From the NCBI GenBank assembly GCA_021805955.1, contig JAJZDO010000159.1, forward strand, positions 1 to 5,651: 5,651 nt of DNA, given 5' to 3'. The position numbers were made by a program, and so were the translations under genes. Every line of letters begins with the position of its first letter. The first letter of the stretch is position 1. Origin of the DNA: Acidobacteriota bacterium. Lineage in GTDB: Bacteria > Acidobacteriota > Terriglobia > Terriglobales > Acidobacteriaceae. Positions 1-5,651 of the stretch are shown here, in pieces. The notes below the pieces were generated by a model. It did no database searches. It was given only the letters and a program-made list of their open reading frames with translations, and was not told the origin of the DNA.

Positions 1-635
1 AGAGTCCAGCCGTACGGCGGCATCAGCGCAGAACGGTTGAGGGCCGGACCGCCATGCGTAATGATGGCGTTCAAATCCGAATCGCTGAACTTGTTGAGAA
101 CGTTGCCGTCCGCGAACGAGTGCGGCTTGACGGCAAGATTGTCGTAATTGGAAACCCGCTCCGCCGACGACTCCGAATTGTGGCAGCGCGCGCAATATTT
201 CTCGTTGACTTCGTAACCGACCTGCTGCTGATAGGGGGCCGAAAGTTCGGTTACCTTAAGGAAAAACTGCTTCCCGGATTTGTCTGACGAAGCGGCGGTC
301 AGTTCATACCGCCCCCCAATTCCGCCCATGGTTACATTGGTGCTGACCTGTCCGTTTGAATCCGAAAGGCCCGCCGCCGGATCGAATCTCACTCCCTCGG
401 GTCCGCTGAACTCTACCAGCGCCCCCGTCACAGCATTGCCACTCGCATCATTCACCTGTACGACCAGCGGCTGAGGCAGCATTGTGCCGGGCATCCCCAA
501 CTGCTTGCCGCCGCTCGATTCCACCAGCGCAGAGCCGGCAGCCGTTGCATGGAGCGCGAGGGTTGGTGCTGCGCGATGCGCGCAACCGACTCCCAACAGG
601 GCTACCATTCCGGGAATCCACAGAATCCGTTTCAT
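1..635 (-). CDS. Probable lipoprotein: Big-1 Ig-like domain fused to a CxxCH cytochrome c domain (3' part missing)
   Basis: The frame starts at ATG 635 and is still open at the left edge, giving 211 complete codons. The N-terminus (MKRILWIPGMVALLGVGC) has a basic start, a hydrophobic core and a Cys at 18 preceded by GVG. This looks like a lipoprotein signal, although Gly at -3 is not the ideal residue. Residues about 30-129 match the bacterial Ig-like (Big-1) pattern: GMPGTMLPQPLVVQV, DASGNAVTGALVEF, then a DSNGQVSTN turn and GGIGGRYELTAAS. CARCH (Cys148-His152) follows at the start of a c-type heme domain, and M205 in SALMPPYGW is a good candidate axial Met. The likely role is a lipid-tethered periplasmic or surface electron carrier receiving electrons from the octaheme protein; this is inferred from operon position. 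ATG overlaps the upstream stop (ATGA), with AGGAGG 7 nt before the start. The C-terminus and any further heme sites are unseen. Confidence 0.88.
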   Translation of the reverse strand, partial: MKRILWIPGMVALLGVGCAHRAAPTLALHATAAGSALVESSGGKQLGMPGTMLPQPLVVQVNDASGNAVTGALVEFSGPEGVRFDPAAGLSDSNGQVSTNVTMGGIGGRYELTAASSDKSGKQFFLKVTELSAPYQQQVGYEVNEKYCARCHNSESSAERVSNYDNLAVKPHSFADGNVLNKFSDSDLNAIITHGGPALNRSALMPPYGWT

Positions 636-2692
636 TTCTTCGCCTCCTGTTTCAAGGAAGTGTTCTGTGCCATCAGAAAGGCTGTCAGCGCGCGCGCGTC
701 CTCATCGCTAATGTTCTGATTGGGCTCTGTCGTGCCGGGTCGCAATGCCTGCGGATTTTTCAGCCAGTGATAAATCCATGCCGCGGTGAGCCTCGAACCT
801 ACCCGGGTAAGAACAGGCCCGATATAACCTTTGTCCTGTTGCGCATTCACAATGTGGCAGGCCTGGCATCCGTACTTCGAGTAGAAGAGTTGCCGTCCCT
901 GTTCCACCTCCGCTGGCGCGTATCCGCTCAGTGGCATGGAATCGCGCTCGAAGGCGGGTGTCTGATACACGGTCAGCATGTAATCGGTCAATTCCGCGCG
1001 GTCGCTGTCAGAAAGATTGAACTTCGGCATTCTGCGGATCAGCGAGGGGCGCAATGTGTTCGGATTCTTCAAGAACGCATCGAGCCATTGGCGCTGCACC
1101 GCGCTGCCTTCCCATGTCAGGTCCGGCGCCATATCTCCGCCGCGGCCATTGATGCGATGACAGGACAAACAATTCAAATTGGCCATGAGTTGCCCTGCGT
1201 GCCCCGCCGGCTGATAGTTCGAAATACGTGGAGACGGCACTTGCAGCCGTGGCGGCAGCGTGAAGCTTCGATCTGTCAGCGACAACAGCGCCGTAGTCAG
1301 CGCCTCTACCTGTGCGGGCGTAAATGTGTACACAGGCATGCGGAGGTTCGATCCAAAGGCGCGAGGCCGGCGGATTTTCTCCGAGAGATAGTCCGGTAGC
1401 GAGTGCGGCATTCCGGCAAGAAACACCAACTGGGGCAGGGGCTTGCTTCCGATGCGGCTTAGATCCGGCGCAAAATTATCCGGCTTGCGAATGCCGGGAA
1501 TCTCATGGCAGGATGCGCATCCATACTCCGACACAAGAGCTTTTCCGTGCGCGATCTGCGCGGGGGTCGCCGCTTCCAGATGTACGTTCGCTAGAAAGTC
1601 CGAGTTTGTCTTGCTCTGTAAGTAGCCGGTCAGCAGTTGTAGCTGTTGATCGGTCCATCGGTACTGCGGCATTTGTGTGCTGGGGTCGTAGTGACGCGGG
1701 TCTCGCAGCCACGACTCTAGCCATCGGGTATTCACTTTACTGCCGATACTCGTCAGCTCTGGCCCAAGATTTCCGCCAACGACATTGCCGGCGGCATTCT
1801 GCATCGTATGGCAGGAGGCGCAAAACGACTCACCATAAAGACTTTCTCCCGCAGCGGGATCGGCCGTCGAATTCGCGGTTGCAGCAGGCATTGCGACCGT
1901 ATCGTCCGACAGCGGTTTGCTGTCTGCAATCAGGAAGGCGGAGATGTCTCTGGCTTCCGCATCGCTCAAGTTGAAGTTCGGCATCGTGGCCGTCGTGGAA
2001 TAGCCCGCCGGATCTTTCAACCACGCATAAATCCACTCACGGGTCGTCTTGTCGGCAATGTGGGTGAGAGGCGGCGGCTGGTCTGTCGCCGTCATCGTCG
2101 TGCCGTCCGCCAACTTGATCGAGTGGCAGCTCACACATCCGTAGCCGGTCAGCAACGCGCGGCCTTGGTTCAGTTTTGGAGTTCCTTCCAATGCGGAGTG
2201 GTGGCACTGTCCACAGGAGGACTCGATATAACGCGCCGGCAGGATCGGCTGCTCTCCCGCCATCTTGCTGTGATGGGCTTCCGCGACAGTCGTGGCCGCT
2301 CCCTGTCCCCGATGGCAAATCACGCACCCAAACTCATCCAGGCGATGAGGGATGACAGGATGCGTACGAAACGGTTGCGTGCCGATGGCGGATAGGCTGG
2401 CTTCGCCAAGACCTATATGACAGGTTTGGCAACGATCCACGACGCCCATCTGGGGCAGCCAAATTTGATGAATGCCCCCCTCAAAATGCCGCTGTAGAGT
2501 GACCGCATCGCCGCGACTGCGAATCAAGCGGACGTATTGCTGCTGGTAATGGCGCCACTCGCTGAAGTGGTCCTTTAACGGTGCAATGGCCAACGCGATC
2601 AACAGGAGAAAGCTGACAACGCCGAAGGGGACGATTGGGTCGCGCACCACTGCCTGCCAGGAAGCAACGATTTTAGCTTTTACGGAATTCAC
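632..2692 (-). CDS. Membrane-anchored octaheme cytochrome c (triheme head plus five class-I-like c domains)
   Basis: 686 residues with eight CxxCH heme sites, at Cys 88, 123, 160, 186, 291, 392, 508 and 609. A single N-terminal hydrophobic segment (about 21-38) with basic residues before it suggests an uncleaved signal anchor that leaves the heme part in the periplasm. Sites 1-3 lie in a compact head (80-170) rich in extra His (H111, H116, H140, H141, H165), which suggests bis-His hemes. Sites 4-8 each begin a repeated monoheme unit of about 80-110 residues. Most units carry a P-x-L-T-x-I/V-G-S-type segment, a W-L-K-x-P-type segment and a distal MP motif (M237, M341, M452, M555). In the last unit the MP is EP (Glu656). 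It probably replaces cytochrome c1 or f as acceptor from the Rieske protein and passes electrons to a soluble carrier or oxidase. The GTG start is supported by a strong GGAGGAG. The stop overlaps the next gene by 4 bp. The function is inferred; the heme sites are directly seen. Confidence 0.94.
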   Translation of the reverse strand: MNSVKAKIVASWQAVVRDPIVPFGVVSFLLLIALAIAPLKDHFSEWRHYQQQYVRLIRSRGDAVTLQRHFEGGIHQIWLPQMGVVDRCQTCHIGLGEASLSAIGTQPFRTHPVIPHRLDEFGCVICHRGQGAATTVAEAHHSKMAGEQPILPARYIESSCGQCHHSALEGTPKLNQGRALLTGYGCVSCHSIKLADGTTMTATDQPPPLTHIADKTTREWIYAWLKDPAGYSTTATMPNFNLSDAEARDISAFLIADSKPLSDDTVAMPAATANSTADPAAGESLYGESFCASCHTMQNAAGNVVGGNLGPELTSIGSKVNTRWLESWLRDPRHYDPSTQMPQYRWTDQQLQLLTGYLQSKTNSDFLANVHLEAATPAQIAHGKALVSEYGCASCHEIPGIRKPDNFAPDLSRIGSKPLPQLVFLAGMPHSLPDYLSEKIRRPRAFGSNLRMPVYTFTPAQVEALTTALLSLTDRSFTLPPRLQVPSPRISNYQPAGHAGQLMANLNCLSCHRINGRGGDMAPDLTWEGSAVQRQWLDAFLKNPNTLRPSLIRRMPKFNLSDSDRAELTDYMLTVYQTPAFERDSMPLSGYAPAEVEQGRQLFYSKYGCQACHIVNAQQDKGYIGPVLTRVGSRLTAAWIYHWLKNPQALRPGTTEPNQNISDEDARALTAFLMAQNTSLKQEAKK
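643..648 (-). promoter_or_regulatory. Shine-Dalgarno of the Big-1/cytochrome c lipoprotein gene
   Basis: A consensus AGGAGG lies 7 nt upstream of the ATG at 635, inside the end of the octaheme gene. It fixes the start of a gene whose 3' end is outside the window and indicates translational coupling with good independent re-initiation. Confidence 0.85.
665..2167 (-). repeat. Five tandem cytochrome c units within the octaheme gene
   Basis: Residues about 176-676 of the octaheme protein consist of five successive monoheme units with CxxCH at Cys 186, 291, 392, 508 and 609. Units 1, 2, 4 and 5 share a W-L-K/R-D/N-P-like segment followed by an MP (or EP) motif and an acidic LSD-type turn. Unit 3 diverges, having IRRPRAFGSNLRMP in the corresponding place. 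The units look like old internal duplications: similarity is clear at protein level, but no long identical DNA repeats were seen. Confidence 0.8.
2183..2455 (-). other. Triheme N-terminal module of the octaheme cytochrome
   Basis: Residues 80-170 hold CQTCH (88-92), CVICH (123-127) and CGQCH (160-164), with non-heme-motif His residues at 111, 116, 140, 141 and 165. There is no MP motif in this part, so bis-His ligation is the simplest reading. The segment lies just after the membrane anchor, closest to the cytochrome b core. Its pattern differs from the five class-I-like units downstream, which suggests a separate origin by domain fusion. Confidence 0.7.
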
Positions 2693-3397
2693 TTAGCTCC
2701 TCCAAGGCAATACCCACGACCAACCTGGCCCGCGAAAGAAAGTGCCCACCACGGTCAGGACGATGAGTTCCAAAAGAAACCAGGTCATCACCCACCACGA
2801 GACAGGCTTTGAGGCCAGATAACGACGAAGCGGTTGCGGCGACGCTGGCGAACTGAACGCTGCAACCAGCATGATTGCCACGATCAGCAGTGTCGGTATC
2901 AACGCCACGTACACGTGAAAAAACCAGAGAAACAGTGACAGCCCGATGGCCCCGGCATAGAAGATGTTCAGTCGTCGGCCCCGATTTTTCAGGAACAGTC
3001 CGTCCGCCTCGATGTTCACGTTGAAGTAAGGGATGACTACCAGGGCAATGACCAGCACCATGGGGATCAGCACGCCGGCGACGACTGGCGGAAAATAGTG
3101 CAACATCTCCTGCAGTCCCAGAAAGTACCAGGGAGCTTTGGCTGGATTTGGCGTGTTCGTGGGATCGGCAAGCCCTTCCAGCGGCGCATTGAAGAAAAGC
3201 GAAATCAAAACCAGCGCGATGGTTAGCAGCTCGATTGCGAGCGCCGCGCGAAACAGCGCTTCCGGATAGGTCTGCACCCGCTCTTCATCGAAGACTCGCA
3301 CCTGTGCGGACGTTCTCCGCGTCACGAACAGGACACGCTTCTGCGACTTCTTGATGTCGGAACCTACTCCCGCGGTAAAGTCCTTCGGCTCAGTCAT
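2693..3397 (-). CDS. Cytochrome b C-terminal subunit (subunit IV-like), enlarged, with APWY Qo motif
   Basis: 234 residues. It completes the cytochrome b fold and contributes the Qo-site loop, as PetD (subunit IV) does in b6f complexes. After a polar N-terminus (1-48) come hydrophobic segments at about 49-69, 103-124, 145-162, 163-182 and 202-220. The Qo motif is APWY at residues 88-91, within [16 protein letters not shown], where b6f and mitochondrial proteins have PEWY. The C-terminus is [12 protein letters not shown], a tail I recall from cytochrome b C-terminal subunits of Acidobacteriota and deltaproteobacteria. Chloroplast subunit IV has about 160 residues and three helices, so this version carries about two extra segments. 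No cytochrome c is fused to it, unlike Bacillus QcrC. The ATG overlaps the cytochrome b stop (ATGA), with GGAG 5 nt upstream, so translational coupling is likely. The TAA stop directly abuts the GTG of the multiheme gene. Confidence 0.95.
   Translation of the reverse strand: MTEPKDFTAGVGSDIKKSQKRVLFVTRRTSAQVRVFDEERVQTYPEALFRAALAIELLTIALVLISLFFNAPLEGLADPTNTPNPAKAPWYFLGLQEMLHYFPPVVAGVLIPMVLVIALVVIPYFNVNIEADGLFLKNRGRRLNIFYAGAIGLSLFLWFFHVYVALIPTLLIVAIMLVAAFSSPASPQPLRRYLASKPVSWWVMTWFLLELIVLTVVGTFFRGPGWSWVLPWRS
2697..2703 (-). promoter_or_regulatory. Shine-Dalgarno of the octaheme cytochrome gene
   Basis: GGAGGAG on the minus strand ends 4 nt before the GTG at 2692. It lies inside the last codons of the subunit-IV gene. 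It is the strongest ribosome-binding signal in the window after AGGAGG at 643-648, and it supports GTG as the true start. Confidence 0.8.
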
Positions 3398-4182
3398 ACC
3401 TTCTCCAATTCGACCGATTCATCTTCCTTTGCTGGCTCCCGCACCGGCTCGCTCTGGCGCACATAGAGGCCGCCATCCTTGCGAATCCGCCAGAAATGGA
3501 CCGCAATAAACAAGACCGCCGCCAGCGGCAGGATGACGCAATGCAGCACATAGAACCGCAGCAGCGCATTCGCATTCACCTGGTGGCCGCCCAGCATTAA
3601 AAAGCGGACCTTTTCGCCGATGACCGGCACCGTCGCGGAAATATTGGAGCCGACGGTGATGGCCCAGTAGGCCAGTTGGTCCCACGGCAGCAGATACCCC
3701 GTGTAGCTCAGCAGCAGCGTGATCATCAGCAGCACGATACCGATCACCCAGTTGAATTCCCGCGGCGGCCGATATGCGCCGCGATAAAACACCCGGAACA
3801 GGTGGGCGAAGGCCAGCAGCACCATGGTGTGAGCCGCCCAGCGATGAAGATTGCGTAGAAACAATCCCGATGACACGACAAACTGCAAGTCCTTGACATC
3901 CGCATAGGCCTGCGGAACGGCAGGACGGTAATAGAGCATCAGCAGAATGCCGGTGGTCACCAGAATCAGAAACGTTCCCAGGGTCAACGTGCCCAGATAC
4001 CAGGTGGCATTGAAACGCAGCATCCGCCGCCGGACCTTGGTCGAAAAAAGGTGCAGAAAAACATTCTGCTGAATGGCCAGAGCGCGCCGCAACGTACTCG
4101 ATCCCGTGCCACCGCGGAAGACCGAGCGCCATACTCGAGTGCGTTCCAGTTTCGCTAAATAATCGTCGATTTTTCCGGCCAT
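3394..4182 (-). CDS. qcrB: Cytochrome b, b6-type N-terminal subunit of quinol:cytochrome c oxidoreductase
   Basis: 262 residues. It is the membrane subunit carrying both b hemes and most of the quinone sites. Four helices are visible at about 61-84 (A), 111-132 (B), 143-165 (C) and 207-231 (D). The heme b ligands are H113 and H127 on helix B, and H214 and H229 on helix D. The D-helix pair is separated by 14 residues, as in cytochrome b6, rather than 13 as in mitochondrial cytochrome b. Other family marks are [13 protein letters not shown] after helix C, PVIGE, and [10 protein letters not shown] at the end of helix D. About 55 polar, basic residues precede helix A, longer than in chloroplast b6. 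By motif alignment, the b6 Cys that covalently holds heme cn is replaced by Tyr62, so a covalent cn heme is unlikely. The ATG at 4182 is 2 bp after the Rieske stop and has a GAGG Shine-Dalgarno 8 nt upstream. Confidence 0.97.
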   Translation of the reverse strand: MAGKIDDYLAKLERTRVWRSVFRGGTGSSTLRRALAIQQNVFLHLFSTKVRRRMLRFNATWYLGTLTLGTFLILVTTGILLMLYYRPAVPQAYADVKDLQFVVSSGLFLRNLHRWAAHTMVLLAFAHLFRVFYRGAYRPPREFNWVIGIVLLMITLLLSYTGYLLPWDQLAYWAITVGSNISATVPVIGEKVRFLMLGGHQVNANALLRFYVLHCVILPLAAVLFIAVHFWRIRKDGGLYVRQSEPVREPAKEDESVELEKV

Positions 4183-4184
4183 GA

Positions 4185-4688
4185 TCAGATCCTCAAAAAT
4201 TGAAGCGGATGAATGACTATCGAGCGGTCCACCATCAGGTCGCCGTCATCGCTCAGCCATGTCTTCAGCCACGGCAATGGTTTGGGCGCAGGGCCGGCCA
4301 GCTTCTTTCCCTCACGGCTGAAATGGCTGCCATGACATGGGCAGGCAATGATGCCGAGGTCCTGCTTCCAGGCCGTCATGCAGCCCAGGTGCGTGCAGAT
4401 GGCGCTCATTGAAAAGAAACCTTCCGGCAAACGAACCAGATAAATCGCCGATTTCACATGGAGGGTGACGGAGTTGACCTCATAGCTTTCCGCCTGGCCT
4501 GCATTCACAATCGGAGACGCCTCGTAGAGAACATTGGGCGACAGGAACCGGTAGGCGAACGCCAATGTCCCGGCAGAGGCTATGCCGAGCGATCCCAGCC
4601 CCATCTTTGTAAAGAAACTGCGGCGGCTGATTTCCTGCTCGGTCTCGGGGCGCGTGGTTTTTTTCTCTTCTGCCATGTCTGCTCTCAC
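4185..4688 (-). CDS. qcrA: Rieske [2Fe-2S] iron-sulfur protein of a bc complex
   Basis: 167 residues from a GTG start at 4688. It is the high-potential electron acceptor at the quinol-oxidation (Qo) site, and its cluster domain faces the periplasm. A twin-arginine motif ([10 protein letters not shown], residues 21-30) precedes a hydrophobic segment (about 31-49), the usual Tat-dependent uncleaved anchor of Rieske proteins. Cluster box 1 is CTHLGC (C98, H100, C103) and box 2 is CPCHGSH (C116, C118, H119). By family analogy C98/H100/C116/H119 bind the cluster and C103/C118 form the disulfide. The Pro loop is GPAP at 132-135. All key residues are present and the length is normal. The GTG overlaps the upstream stop by 4 bp, as at two other junctions in this operon. 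An ATG at 4676 (giving 163 residues) is an alternative; both have weak Shine-Dalgarno sequences. The gene ends 2 bp before cytochrome b. Confidence 0.97.
   Translation of the reverse strand: MRADMAEEKKTTRPETEQEISRRSFFTKMGLGSLGIASAGTLAFAYRFLSPNVLYEASPIVNAGQAESYEVNSVTLHVKSAIYLVRLPEGFFSMSAICTHLGCMTAWKQDLGIIACPCHGSHFSREGKKLAGPAPKPLPWLKTWLSDDGDLMVDRSIVIHPLQFLRI
4191..4194 (-). promoter_or_regulatory. Shine-Dalgarno of cytochrome b
   Basis: GAGG lies 8 nt before the ATG at 4182, within the last codons of the Rieske gene. It supports this start, which keeps the long polar N-terminus ahead of helix A. Confidence 0.65.
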
Positions 4689-5651
4689 TTTCTTTCTGCG
4701 GTGACCGCCCGAAAGGGCGCGTCGATGGCTTCGATGGAGATCAGTCCCGTGACTTCAGCCGGCACCAGGTTGTAGGACTCCATGGTGATCGTCCCTACAG
4801 GACAGCGCGCGGCGCAAAGGCCGCACCGAATGCAGCGCGTCTCGTCTTTCACCATCACCGACCCCGAAATGACCCCGAGCTCGTTTGCCTTGACATCGTC
4901 CAACTCAACATTCAGCAGGCCCTCTCGATCCGCCAGTTGCTGCACCACTTCCGGATCGAACTGGAAGCGATCGAGGCTGACGACTTCCAGACAATTTTCC
5001 GGGCATATATCCACGCAGCCGCCGCAAAGGATACACAGGCTTCCATCGTGAACATTGCCTTCAAAGATGGTGTTGATCCAGCAGTGCAGGCAGCGCTGGG
5101 CTTCTCGTTGAGCCGTCTCTTCGTCGAAGCCGACTTCCACTTCGGTCATGCCGGTGCGGCGTGCCAGCGGCAGTGCGGGAATGGGCTGCCGCATCAGATC
5201 CAGCAGGTCCAGCGGCATGCTGTGCCGCTCAAGAATCTCCACTTCTACTGTCGGCTCCGGGTGCTGGATCCCACGAAGATATTCGTCGATCCCAACTGCG
5301 GCCCGTTTGCCGTCCGCCACGCTGTCGATGATCAATCGTGGGCCGAAGACACAATCGCCGCCGGCAAAGATGCCTTCGGAGGAGGTCATCAGAGTATGCG
5401 GGTTGACGGCGATCAATCCCCGCCGCGAAATCTCTACACCGTCCTCGGGCTTTAGAAAATCGAGCCGGGGCGCCTGGCCAATGGCCATAATGACGGTGTC
5501 GCATTCCAGCAGCGACTCGCTGCCCTCGTGAAATGCAGGGTTGAATCGTCCGCTCTCATCGAAGACCCTTTTCGTTTTCAGCACTTCGAGCGCGGAGACT
5601 CTGCCGTTTTCGCCAAGGATGCGGCTGGGACCGAAGCCCGGGTCATTTCGG
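4685..5651 (-). CDS. GltD-like FAD/NAD(P) oxidoreductase with two C-terminal [4Fe-4S] clusters (5' part missing)
   Basis: The reading frame is open to the right edge, so only about 321 C-terminal codons are visible; the N-terminal FAD and most of the NAD(P) domain lie outside. Counting from the first complete codon in the window, the stretch around residues 52-60 (DTVIMAIGQAP) and the GIFAGGD motif near 93-99, followed by GPRLIIDSVADGKRAA, are the usual C-terminal FAD-contact features of the glutamate synthase small subunit (GltD) family. A ferredoxin-like tail follows: a CLHC pair at 187/190, CILCGGCVDICP (Cys 206, 209, 212, 216) and CIRCGLCAARCP (Cys 273, 276, 279, 283), enough for two [4Fe-4S] clusters. 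No signal peptide can be judged. Family knowledge suggests electron transfer between NAD(P)H, FAD and ferredoxin-type clusters. The stop overlaps the Rieske GTG start (GTGA), so co-expression with the bc complex is likely. It could instead be a soluble ferredoxin:NAD(P) oxidoreductase or amidotransferase partner; no GltB-like gene is visible here. Confidence 0.87.
   Translation of the reverse strand, partial: RNDPGFGPSRILGENGRVSALEVLKTKRVFDESGRFNPAFHEGSESLLECDTVIMAIGQAPRLDFLKPEDGVEISRRGLIAVNPHTLMTSSEGIFAGGDCVFGPRLIIDSVADGKRAAVGIDEYLRGIQHPEPTVEVEILERHSMPLDLLDLMRQPIPALPLARRTGMTEVEVGFDEETAQREAQRCLHCWINTIFEGNVHDGSLCILCGGCVDICPENCLEVVSLDRFQFDPEVVQQLADREGLLNVELDDVKANELGVISGSVMVKDETRCIRCGLCAARCPVGTITMESYNLVPAEVTGLISIEAIDAPFRAVTAERK
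4706..4719 (-). other. Small GC hairpin before the Rieske start
   Basis: In the mRNA sense this reads CGCCC-UUUC-GGGCG, a perfect 5-bp GC stem with a 4-nt loop, inside the last codons of the flavo-FeS gene and 17 nt upstream of the Rieske GTG. No U-run follows, so it is not an intrinsic terminator. It may affect mRNA stability or the flavoprotein/Rieske ratio, or be chance in GC-rich coding sequence. Confidence 0.3.

Noticed and set aside
54..474. Two plus-strand frames of 77 and 64 codons at the left edge
   Set aside because: They are antisense to the lipoprotein cytochrome, whose signal peptide, Ig-like domain and CARCH motif identify the coding strand.
482..1399. Long plus-strand open frame of 305 codons
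   Set aside because: It lies wholly antisense to the octaheme cytochrome and the lipoprotein gene, both with clear motifs. The translation is Arg/His/Cys-rich with no recognisable domain, as expected from the complement of a GC-rich coding region.
1324..1974. Plus-strand open frame of 216 codons
   Set aside because: Antisense shadow of the c-domain string in the octaheme gene; low-complexity Arg/Ser-rich composition, no motif.
1808..2395. Plus-strand open frame of 195 codons
   Set aside because: Antisense to the triheme head and first c domains; no domain-like features and no link to any neighbouring gene.
3419..4132. Minus-strand open frame of 237 codons in another phase within cytochrome b
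   Set aside because: Same-strand out-of-frame shadow; the true frame carries all four heme b ligands and the b6 motifs.
4706..4719. The GC hairpin as an intrinsic terminator between the flavoprotein and Rieske genes
   Set aside because: The stem has only 5 bp, there is no U-tract after it, and the next gene starts by overlap, so termination here would make no sense.
4937..5455. Plus-strand open frame of 172 codons
   Set aside because: Antisense to the ferredoxin-like and FAD parts of the flavoprotein, which have conserved Cys motifs; no support for a second gene.
4685..5651. Assignment as genuine glutamate synthase small subunit (gltD)
   Set aside because: The C-terminal double [4Fe-4S] extension and the Rieske/cytochrome b neighbourhood do not fit a glutamate synthase operon. 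Only the fold family is supported.

Overview
The window is a stretch of one tightly packed operon. Every supportable gene lies on the minus strand, so transcription runs from position 5651 towards 1. In that order it holds: the 3' part of a GltD-like FAD/NAD(P) oxidoreductase with two C-terminal [4Fe-4S] clusters (cut by the right edge); a Rieske [2Fe-2S] protein; a b6-type cytochrome b; a separate, enlarged subunit-IV-like cytochrome b C-terminal protein; a membrane-anchored cytochrome c with eight CxxCH sites; and the 5' part of a probable lipoprotein joining a Big-1 Ig-like domain to a CxxCH cytochrome c domain (cut by the left edge). Adjacent genes overlap by 4 bp, abut, or are 2 bp apart. 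No stretch lacks a gene, and no promoter, terminator, tRNA, CRISPR or mobile element was seen.

Together the genes encode a quinol:cytochrome c oxidoreductase (bc complex). Cytochrome b and the subunit-IV protein form the quinone-reactive membrane core, and the Rieske protein takes one electron from quinol at the Qo site. The octaheme protein replaces cytochrome c1 or f as electron exit and may act as a periplasmic heme wire. The lipoprotein cytochrome may be a downstream carrier or a surface-facing acceptor. The flavo-iron-sulfur protein, which looks cytoplasmic, could connect NAD(P)H or ferredoxin pools to the complex. That link is inferred only from operon position.

The organism is a Gram-negative-type bacterium with periplasmic c-type cytochromes, moderately GC-rich by eye. 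The split b6/IV-type cytochrome b, an APWY rather than PEWY Qo motif, a multiheme c subunit with a C-terminal string of class-I-like domains, and a Big-1 fusion fit Acidobacteriota or a related deep lineage (Planctomycetes and deltaproteobacterial groups are alternatives). This is recognition from memory, not a database result.

The most interesting aspect is the unusual composition of the complex: a flavo-FeS subunit at one end and an octaheme plus an Ig-domain cytochrome at the other. Within it, the last heme domain of the octaheme protein has Glu where the sibling domains have the axial Met.
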